Source of the DNA: Vicia villosa | Lineage: Eukaryota; Streptophyta; Magnoliopsida; Fabales; Fabaceae | Reading direction: 5' to 3' | DNA: 64,000 nucleotides | NCBI RefSeq assembly: GCF_029867415.1 | Contig: NC_081184.1 | Span: forward strand, 111,125,476 to 111,189,475 | Part shown: piece by piece, positions 21,478 to 28,678 of the stretch | How the letters are laid out: the number at the start of each line of letters is the position of its first letter | How positions within the stretch are numbered: position 1 is the stretch's first letter | Program-made: the position numbers and the translations under genes | Notes under the pieces: generated by a model | Told to the model about the DNA's origin: nothing | Databases searched by the model: none | What the model saw: only the letters and a program-made list of their open reading frames with translations

Positions 21478-21660
21478 ACTTCCCTTGCTTAAGGGATGTT
21501 CGAGTGCTTGGAGCTCCCGTGCTTAAGGGTTCCATTCAGGCGTAAGTTCCCAACCTCTAAAAAACACAAACCAAAGAGTAACTCGAGTTTCCCTTGCTTA
21601 AGGGATTTCCTCGAAACACTCAAACTCTCTCTCTCTTCTCTCGCTTTCTTAAGGGCACCG
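21478..21660 (+). repeat. Repeated near-palindrome CCCTTGCTTAAGGG
   Basis: CCCTTGCTTAAGGG occurs at about 21482 and 21591, with variants CCCGTGCTTAAGGG near 21517 and CTTTCTTAAGGG near 21644. Each can fold as CCCTT...AAGGG. The same series is in the 3' LTR at 38163-38340. Function unknown; it may be an RNA structure or a protein site near the end of the LTR. Confidence 0.75.
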
Positions 21661-22115
21661 TTATTTCCGCTCCATTGCATCCTAGGCTGTCCCCTTGTGC
21701 AAGAGCGTGAACGTTAACGCCGCCCAACTAAAAAACACAAAAACAAACAAAAACTATGGAGCCGAACTACGGCGCTCTGATTCTTGAAAAGGATACGTAG
21801 GCATCAAGTCGCGGGGCTTGAACGAGCACACTTGTAAATATTCCTTCTTCTTCCCGTATTTCTTTTTGCATTCATTCGCACATAGACATAGACATAGTAC
21901 ACCCTTTAGATAGAAACAAACATAGGTGGATACCATCGAGTACGATGGGCGCGAGGGGTGCTAATACCTTCCCCTCGCGTAACCGACTCCCGTACCTTGA
22001 TTCTCTGGTCGCAAGACCTTGTTCCTTCCTTTGTTAGGTTTTCTGATATTCCTTTCCCTTATAGGATAAATATATTGGTGGCGACTCTGTTCATTTTTCG
22101 CGAGCGTGCGACAGC

Positions 22116-22133
22116 TGGCGACTCTGCTGGGGA
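22116..22133 (+). other. Primer-binding site of E1
   Basis: TGGCGACTCTGCTGGGGA, two bases after the LTR end. It is the site typical of Ogre/Tat elements, described in the literature as matching a tRNA-Arg 3' end. A partial copy, TGGCGACTCTG, also occurs inside the LTR at 22079-22089. Confidence 0.9.
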
Positions 22134-22972
22134 TATCCTAAGCAAGTCGATCCTAGACTTTGTTTGTTTTATTTTATTGGGTGTTTATTTGTTTTATGTC
22201 TATATCTTGTATATATGTTTGCATGTTTTATTTTCTGCTTGCATATCATGTTTATTTTTGCTTGCACATCATACATATGGATTATATTTTGTGTTCCTTG
22301 GGGTCTTCTGTTCTGTTTTGCAGGTGGGGGGTTTGTATGAGGTAAAAGGCCCACTACCCAGGCCAAGTGACACATAGGATTAGCGTGGATGCTCATGTTG
22401 ACTACCGTAGCGCTTGCTATGGATGAGTTCAATATGGGGTACCACAGCTGGGCGAGGTTCTTTCATGGAACACTGTGTCTGGCACGCTTGTTGCCTCAAA
22501 CACTTTGTACCCCATGGGAACTGTAGACCCTGGTGACCATTAGGGACCACCTGTCCGTGTCTAGAATTCATACCCGTGAGTTTGGGGAGGGACAGGATAC
22601 TAGCCTTCATCATACCCGGGTTTTCACATTGCAATCTGAAGCCGAAACTTTGAACTTGTCATACCCAGTGTTACTCAGATATTCAGAATTGCGAGAGGCA
22701 CTCAGTCTCTCACCACATTGCACCATGACACATCATGTTATTGCATCCACCTCACTTCATTTGAGGAGAATTCTAAAGTCCACTTCAAAAATAAGAAGAA
22801 AAGAAAAAGAAAATAAAAAGAGAATATTTTACTTCACAAAAAAGAAAAGAAAAGAAAATATGCAATTACGAATGGACTTTAGGATTCTCCCGATGAAATG
22901 CATTCCGCCATATCATTTAACATGCATGTTTATTTATTTTCAGGAACATTTGGCTTTGTCTCCGACCAACTC
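22134..22972 (+). other. E1 leader between primer site and ORF1
   Basis: About 840 bp without a recognisable gene. It contains a donor-like GAG|GTAAAAGG at 22342 within the phrase GAGGTAAAAGGCCCACTACC, which is nearly the same in the leader of E3 (48931). A purine-rich tract follows at 22782-22862 and an acceptor-like TTATTTATTTTCAG at 22943, 30 bases before the ORF1 ATG. These suggest a leader intron of about 600 bp; unproven. Confidence 0.55.
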
Positions 22973-24781
22973 ATGGCTCCTCCATTGAAGACTGGTAGTC
23001 GCAACATCTCCTACACATTTCTAAATCCGAATCTGGATTCTCTCGAGTGTCTGGTTAAGAAGATCACGCCGGATGAAACAACCAGGTTCCGTGAAAAGTA
23101 TGGGTATATTCTGAGTCTTCTCAAGATGCCGTTCACCAAATACGAGCAAGAAGGAGTTCATACCTTGCTTCAGTTCTACAACCCTTCTCTCCGTTGCTTC
23201 ACGTTCCCTGACTACCTTTTGGTTCCCACATTGGAAGAATATTCTCTTTTCCTTGGTGTTCCGATCAAGAAGGGAGAAGTTCCGTACTATAGCACCATGG
23301 AGGCTCCCACTTCTATTGAAATCTCCAAGGCTCTTTATTTGAGCAAGTCAGTTGTTGATGCAAATCTTTCCGAGAGAGGAAGATATCAGGGTTTTCACAT
23401 GGAGTTCCTGGTCAAAAGAGGGTGTGATGCTGCTGAAGCGAAAGAATGGGACACTTTTAGGGCTATCCTGGCTCTAAGTATCTATGGTGTCCTAATGTTC
23501 TCGAATGTGCCTGATTTTGTTGATATGAGTGCAATCCATTTGTTCATTCTACAGAATCCTGTTCCTACACTCTTGGGGGATGTTTATCATTCAGTTCATC
23601 AAAAGAACCGTCAAAAGAAGGGTTTGGTCAGATGTTTTGCTCCTTTGCTATACCGTTGGTTCAGATCACATTTGCCTGAACGTGGAGCTTTCGTCGATAG
23701 TAGGCACACCTCTAAATGGGCTGAAAGGATTATGGGACTTAGAGCCAAAGACATTGTATGGTATAACAGATCTTTGGAAGACAAGGAGGTTATCATGAGT
23801 TGTGGAAAGTTCAATAATGTGCCCCTCATGGGTGTTAGAGGTGGGATCAATTATAATCCCGTCTTGGCTAGGAGAACTTATGGGTATGCTTTCGTCAATC
23901 CTCCTGAGCAATCTGAGATAGCTGAGAACATTTTCTATCATGTGGTCACCGACAATGGGCAGATGGCAGAAGCTGTACAAGCCTGGAAGAACATTTGTTG
24001 GAGAGACAAGAAGCATTTTGGTCAAAGAGACTGTGCGACTTATGAAGACTATACTAAGTGGGTCGAAACTGTGGCTAATACCCAAGGGATGCCTTTCCCT
24101 ATTAAGGATCCTTTGTACCCTCCTGTTGGCGCACAACCCAACATTGTCTCCATGCCTCGTTATAATCAGACTGTTGAGCAGAATCGGAAATTGACTGAAC
24201 AAATGGAGACGATGCAAGTTAAGATGAATTCCGATAGGCAAGAGAAGCTTTCTGCCCTTCATAAGTTGAAAATGAGAGAAATAGAGCTTGAAGAGTTGTA
24301 TGCCAAAGGAAGTACTTCTCAGAAGAGGCCGAGAGTGGTTGTCGATCCCAAGTCCACTAAAATTCAAGAGAGGAAGATCAAAGAGCATTATGAGGATCAG
24401 TTGGCGGAATTGACAAAGAGGCTCCAAATCCAAACTGATATAGCCAAATCAGAGAAAGCCCGTCGAAAGAAAGCAGACAAGCTCCTTCTGGAACGTCAGG
24501 CAAGGATTGAGGGGTGTTATGAAGAAATTCGCAAGCTGAAGGGTCGAGTGGAGGAAAAGGGGCAAAGTGATACTCAAGCTCAAGAGGAAGCCAGAGGTTG
24601 GGAATTGAGAAGCCGTTACTTGGAGACCATGCATTTCAGAAAGGACCTACTGATTCAAGAAGTTGTTAAAAGACCAACCCATGCTGAGACCAAAAAGCTG
24701 TTTGGAGAAATGAAGGCTTGGAGCTATAAGAACATTGGAGATAGCCCACTTCGTCATTTGGACATGGGAGATCCTGCTTAG
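22973..24781 (+). CDS. E1 ORF1 (Ogre-specific protein upstream of gag)
   Basis: 602 residues from ATG 22973 (MAPPLKTGSRN). The frame is open further up to 22898, but the ATG after the TTTTCAG site matches the start of the E4 homologue (MAPATKD at 58328), so I prefer it. Ogre elements carry such an ORF1 of unknown function; it resembles the plant-mobile-domain/DUF7745 type. Residues about 15-380 hold the conserved part, with FPDYLLVPTLEEYS, NPVPTLLGD and NVPLMGVRGGINYNP. Residues about 400-570 are charged and form a predicted coiled coil, ending in a short tail. No catalytic motif is visible. No stop or frameshift. Confidence 0.9.
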   Translation: MAPPLKTGSRNISYTFLNPNLDSLECLVKKITPDETTRFREKYGYILSLLKMPFTKYEQEGVHTLLQFYNPSLRCFTFPDYLLVPTLEEYSLFLGVPIKKGEVPYYSTMEAPTSIEISKALYLSKSVVDANLSERGRYQGFHMEFLVKRGCDAAEAKEWDTFRAILALSIYGVLMFSNVPDFVDMSAIHLFILQNPVPTLLGDVYHSVHQKNRQKKGLVRCFAPLLYRWFRSHLPERGAFVDSRHTSKWAERIMGLRAKDIVWYNRSLEDKEVIMSCGKFNNVPLMGVRGGINYNPVLARRTYGYAFVNPPEQSEIAENIFYHVVTDNGQMAEAVQAWKNICWRDKKHFGQRDCATYEDYTKWVETVANTQGMPFPIKDPLYPPVGAQPNIVSMPRYNQTVEQNRKLTEQMETMQVKMNSDRQEKLSALHKLKMREIELEELYAKGSTSQKRPRVVVDPKSTKIQERKIKEHYEDQLAELTKRLQIQTDIAKSEKARRKKADKLLLERQARIEGCYEEIRKLKGRVEEKGQSDTQAQEEARGWELRSRYLETMHFRKDLLIQEVVKRPTHAETKKLFGEMKAWSYKNIGDSPLRHLDMGDPA

Positions 24782-25151
24782 TATTGGTTTTTGTTATAGA
24801 ATCACCACCAGTCTTGTTGGATGGGGTTCTTATTTCCATTTTCTGTATTGTTGGCTCATGAGAGCAGAATATTTTGTACTTCAAACGTGGTTGTGGAATT
24901 AATGGATTATGGTTGTTTATCTTGGTTGCGCTTCGTTATTTCTCATTATCTTGTAGTGTTGGTTCGAGACAAAGCCAAAAATTCTTGAAAATAATATAAC
25001 ATGCACACATGCACCCGTGCACTCATATCATACTGCATTTTCAGGTTTTTTATCAGATTCTAATTGGGGTCCCTTCCAACAACAGATTTCTTTTCCAACG
25101 ACGAAGCTGACTTTCTTACATCCTTACCGCACCAGGAGCAACGAGAGAATC
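24782..25151 (+). other. E1 spacer between ORF1 and gag
   Basis: 370 bp of AT-rich DNA. An acceptor-like CATTTTCAG ends at 25044. The gag frame is open from 25017, upstream of its probable ATG. Nothing else recognised. Confidence 0.5.
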
Positions 25152-26987
25152 ATGGATCAATTTGAACAGAGTCAAGCTGCCCTCCGTAGGGATATGGATG
25201 TTATGGGAGAAAGAATGACCCAACTTATGGAGACTCTTCATGTCGTTGTCCAAGGGCAAGAAGAGCTCAGAAAGAGTGTTGCTGGGTTGATCAAAGACAC
25301 TCCTACCAATTCTGCTGATGGAGGGGTGAAAACTAAGGAGATTCCCGCTGAGGGGATACCGAAGGTAGTGGATGACCACCACGAGGTTATTGACCTTGAA
25401 CATGATCTTACTGCTGAGTTGACTGAGACTGCTAAGATGTACCAAGCTCTCGAAGAACGCCTTAAGGCCGTTGAGGTTGCTAAAACTTCGAGTTTCGACA
25501 CTGCTGCTATGTGCTTGGTACCTGGGATTGTTATTCCCCCGAAGTTCAAAGTGCCAGATTTTGATAAGTACAAGGGAGTTACCTGCCCAGAGACTCACAT
25601 CCGTTCTTACTGCCGTAAGATGGCCGCTCACGCTGAGAACGAACCTCTGCTTATGCATTTCTTCCAGGATAGTCTCACTGGAGCCCCGTTAGAGTGGTAT
25701 ATGAAGCTCGAGAGGTCTAATGTTAGTACTTGGAGAGAACTTGTTGATGCCTTTTTGAAACAATACCACTACAATATTGCTATGGCTCCCAGCCGTGCAC
25801 AGCTGCAAAATATGTCACAGAAATCTGAAGAGTCCTTTAAAGAATACGCCCAGAGGTGGCGTGAACTTGCTTCCCATGTCCAACATCCTCTCTTGGACCG
25901 CGAGTTGATTGATCTGTTTATGGGAACTCTGAAAGGGCCGTATCTTCAGCACATGGTTAGTAATACTTCTCCCTCCTTTTCGGATGTGGTTATCATAGGT
26001 GAGAGAGTTGAGAACTGTGTCAAAGCGGGTACCATTCAGGGTGTTACTAGTCCTAGCACCTCAAGTGGTAATGGTAAGAAGCCGTATTCTGGGTTTGTGA
26101 AGAAGAAGGAAGGTGAGACTAGCACTGCCTCTGTTGACCAAAGCCGAGCTCCTGCATATTCTGCTGTTCCACCTCCTTATTATCCGATGCCTTATGCTGT
26201 TCCTGGTCCATATGTCCCTCAGGCATATGCTGCCGCTCTCCCACAACCATGGATGGCACCCCAACAGCCTTTCGTACCACAACAACAAGCCGCTGCTCCT
26301 CAAAATCGTCAACAGAACCCTAGACCTCAAGGTCAAAGGGGCCCACAAAGAACAAGATTCCAAGATAGGCGTATTGATCCGGTTCCGATGTCATATGCCC
26401 AACTCCTCCCTCAGTTGCTTGCTGGACAATTGGTACAACTCCGTGAACTTGGGCCTCCGCCTAGTCCTCTCCCTCCTGGTTATGATGTTAATGCTCGATG
26501 TGAATTTTATTCAGGGGCTCCAGGCCATACTATTGAAAAGTGTAGAGCATTCAAATTGAAGGTTCAAGATCTCCTTGACGACAAGCTTATCTCATTCGCC
26601 CCCACTGGTCCCAATGTGCAGAATAATCCTATGCCTCCTCATGCTGGTACGACCAATGCTATTGAGTTATGTGATGATCAGATCCTGGTAAATGATGTTA
26701 ATGAGGTTAGGATGCCGCTAGCATTTGTCAGAGAGTATCTTATGCAACAAAAGGTTTTGTGTGAACTACATGACTACTGTTTGCAATGTTCTTCTAACCC
26801 TGAGGAATGCACTAGGTTGAAAGAAGAAATCCAGAAACTAATGGACGAAGGTGTTCTTAGAGTGGAAAGGGTCATCCCTGTCGAAGATGTGGCTACTCTA
26901 GAGATACCTTACTATCCTGCTGAGGTGTCAAAGAATCAGAATCCTCCTTTGGTCATTCGTGCTCCGAGTGCTCCTTTGGTCATTTAG
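25152..26987 (+). CDS. E1 Gag part of Gag-Pro, ended by in-frame TAG
   Basis: 611 codons from ATG 25152 (MDQFEQSQAALRRDMD). The N-terminal 100 residues are a coiled coil. The Retrotrans_gag core follows (about 120-310: IPPKFKVPDFDKYKG, FFQDSLTGAPLEWY, LVDAFLKQYHYN, ESFKEYAQRWRELA). After a Pro/Gln-rich linker comes a zinc-knuckle-like CEFYSGAPGHTIEKC (about 450-464), in which the usual His after the first Cys (CxxH in E4 and E3) is Tyr. The C-terminal Cys-rich block is at about 545-570. The frame stops at TAG 26985-26987 in a Pro-rich stretch; the same frame is open right after and leads to the protease. The stop most likely replaced CAG. Confidence 0.9.
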   Translation: MDQFEQSQAALRRDMDVMGERMTQLMETLHVVVQGQEELRKSVAGLIKDTPTNSADGGVKTKEIPAEGIPKVVDDHHEVIDLEHDLTAELTETAKMYQALEERLKAVEVAKTSSFDTAAMCLVPGIVIPPKFKVPDFDKYKGVTCPETHIRSYCRKMAAHAENEPLLMHFFQDSLTGAPLEWYMKLERSNVSTWRELVDAFLKQYHYNIAMAPSRAQLQNMSQKSEESFKEYAQRWRELASHVQHPLLDRELIDLFMGTLKGPYLQHMVSNTSPSFSDVVIIGERVENCVKAGTIQGVTSPSTSSGNGKKPYSGFVKKKEGETSTASVDQSRAPAYSAVPPPYYPMPYAVPGPYVPQAYAAALPQPWMAPQQPFVPQQQAAAPQNRQQNPRPQGQRGPQRTRFQDRRIDPVPMSYAQLLPQLLAGQLVQLRELGPPPSPLPPGYDVNARCEFYSGAPGHTIEKCRAFKLKVQDLLDDKLISFAPTGPNVQNNPMPPHAGTTNAIELCDDQILVNDVNEVRMPLAFVREYLMQQKVLCELHDYCLQCSSNPEECTRLKEEIQKLMDEGVLRVERVIPVEDVATLEIPYYPAEVSKNQNPPLVIRAPSAPLVI

Positions 26988-28433
26988 GCTCCGAGAATTC
27001 CGATGGTTATTCAGGTTCCAAATGCTCCTTCGACTCCTTCAACCTCGTCTCTTGTTCCCTCTCCTGTGAATAATTCTAAAGCTGTTCCTTGGAGTTATAA
27101 TGCCGTGTATATTCGAGGGAAGAAGTTTGACTGTCCTCTAGTGGGTACTTCGAGCATCACAAATATTACTGGCGCTAGTGGTATTACCCGTAGTGGTCGG
27201 ATCTTTTCTGCCCCTCCTCCGCCTCCTAAAGAGCCCAATAAAGAGGCTAGTACACAAGCAAAAGGAAAGCAAGTTGTTGTTGATCCTCCTGTAACACGTA
27301 ATGCACAAGATGCCGAGCAACTCTTGAAGATCATTAAGAAAAGTGATTACAAAGTGATTGACCAACTTGATCAGACCCAAGCCAAGATCTCCATCTTGTC
27401 TCTCTTGGTGCATTCTAAAGCTCATCGTGATGCTCTGATGAAAGTTCTGGCTTCCGCTCACGTAACTCAAGACATTACCGTGCCTCAGTTTGAAGGGGTT
27501 GTGACCAACATTGCTGCTGGTAATTGTTTGGGTTTCTCCGATGATGAACTTCCACCTGAGGGTAGGGCACATAACAAAGCGTTGCATATCTCAGTCAAGT
27601 GTCTGGATGCTGTGTTGTCTCGAGTTCTGATTGATACAGGTTCTTCTCTTAATGTGATGCCCAAGACTACTTTGTTTAAGCTGAGTATGGATGGGGTTAT
27701 GATGAGACCGTGCACTATGAGTGTCAGAGCGTTTGATGGTTCTAGAAGGTCCGTAGAAGGGGAAATTGATCTGCCTGTCTTGATTGGCCCTCACATGTTC
27801 TATATTGCCTTCTATGTTATGGATATACGTCCGTCATACACTTGCCTCTTGGGTCGTCCTTGGATCCATGCTGCTGGGGCTGTGACATCTACCCTCCATC
27901 AGTGTTTGAAATTTGTTGTGAATAACAAGATTGTTGTGATCACTGGTGAAGAAGATTTGATAGTCAATAATCTGGCGTCATACCGTTATGTTGAAGTGGA
28001 GGGAGAGATACAAGAGACGCCTTTTCAGGCCCTAGAGATTGTGTCGGTTGATAAACTCCCCGTGGTTGAGAATAAGAAGGAACTCGGAGCGCCCCTCTCG
28101 TCTCTAAATGATGCTAAGGCCTTCTTAGAAGCTGGCACTCCCCATAGTGCCTGGGGCAAGCTGATTGATGTTCATGAGAAGCGAGACAAGTATGGCCTTA
28201 GGTATCAGCCATCTTCCTCTACTCAGCTCAGCGTAATTCCTGGAAAGAAGGTGATTCCCCCCATTTCTCAAGTGTTCGTCAGTGCAAGCACCAGTTCTGG
28301 AAGTCAGGTCCTCGCCGTGGATGATGATGATGAAGAAGATCTCTCCAGATTCGTTTGCCATGCTGCGCCTAGACAGGAGCTCAACAATTGGACTATCTTG
28401 GACGTCCCCAGAGTCACTTTTATGGAGATGTAA
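26988..28433 (+). CDS. E1 protease part of Gag-Pro
   Basis: In the same frame as gag, open from 26988 (first ATG 27003) to TAA 28431. It begins with a Pro/Ser-rich linker and the Ogre phrase AVPWSYNAVYIRGKK. The retropepsin domain is at roughly residues 170-320 counted from 27003. It has the active-site DTG at 27633-27641 (VLIDTGSSLNVMPKTTL) and the partner phrase YTCLLGRPWIH. A C-terminal linker follows. The TAA is the unspliced end: a splice donor GT at 28430 overlaps the last codon, and splicing to 28679 continues the frame into pol. Confidence 0.92.
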   Translation, partial: APRIPMVIQVPNAPSTPSTSSLVPSPVNNSKAVPWSYNAVYIRGKKFDCPLVGTSSITNITGASGITRSGRIFSAPPPPPKEPNKEASTQAKGKQVVVDPPVTRNAQDAEQLLKIIKKSDYKVIDQLDQTQAKISILSLLVHSKAHRDALMKVLASAHVTQDITVPQFEGVVTNIAAGNCLGFSDDELPPEGRAHNKALHISVKCLDAVLSRVLIDTGSSLNVMPKTTLFKLSMDGVMMRPCTMSVRAFDGSRRSVEGEIDLPVLIGPHMFYIAFYVMDIRPSYTCLLGRPWIHAAGAVTSTLHQCLKFVVNNKIVVITGEEDLIVNNLASYRYVEVEGEIQETPFQALEIVSVDKLPVVENKKELGAPLSSLNDAKAFLEAGTPHSAWGKLIDVHEKRDKYGLRYQPSSSTQLSVIPGKKVIPPISQVFVSASTSSGSQVLAVDDDDEEDLSRFVCHAAPRQELNNWTILDVPRVTFMEM

Positions 28434-28678
28434 TTTTCTTGTTTCGATAAGCCATATGCTTCGCCCTAAGCATTTTGACCGCTTGTATAAAGAAGGGCCC
28501 CCATGTTGTTTCAATTTGTTTAATATTGAATGAAAATCATATCTTCGCATGCAATTACTGTTCCATTTCTTTCATTTTTGTTTTTTACTTTAAAAACTTT
28601 TTCAAAAATGGCAAAGCTTTTCTTTTCCCTTTTCTTTTTATGTGTTGCATTCTAAGGCATAAATCACCCATCGTGCAG
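28430..28678 (+). other. E1 intron between protease and reverse transcriptase
   Basis: GT at 28430-28431 (GAGAT|GTAATT) and AG at 28677-28678 (CATCGTGCAG|AT). It is 249 nt, T-rich, phase 2. Removing it joins codon bases AT (28428-28429) with A (28679), after which the pol frame starts at 28680 with no stop. An intron here is a known hallmark of Ogre. Retention would yield Gag-Pro only; splicing gives Gag-Pro-Pol. Confidence 0.88.

Larger units (their letters stand above)
20303..22113 (+). repeat. E1 5' LTR, second part
   Basis: Continues the E1 LTR after E2 and matches 36984-38796. Together the two parts give 4547 bp against 4549 bp in the 3' LTR, the difference being a 2-bp indel (AGTACACCC against AGTACACACCC). 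It contains a strong splice-donor-like CAG|GTACGT at 20479, an AT-rich stretch (20930-21460), hairpin-type repeats (21480-21655), and ends GAGCGTGCGACA. The minus frame at 20262-20459 and the frames at 21489-21717 recur in the 3' LTR and are not considered genes. Confidence 0.97.

Noticed and set aside
23666..24433. 255-codon minus frame opposite E1 ORF1
   Set aside because: Antisense shadow of a conserved plus-strand protein with clear homologue in E4.
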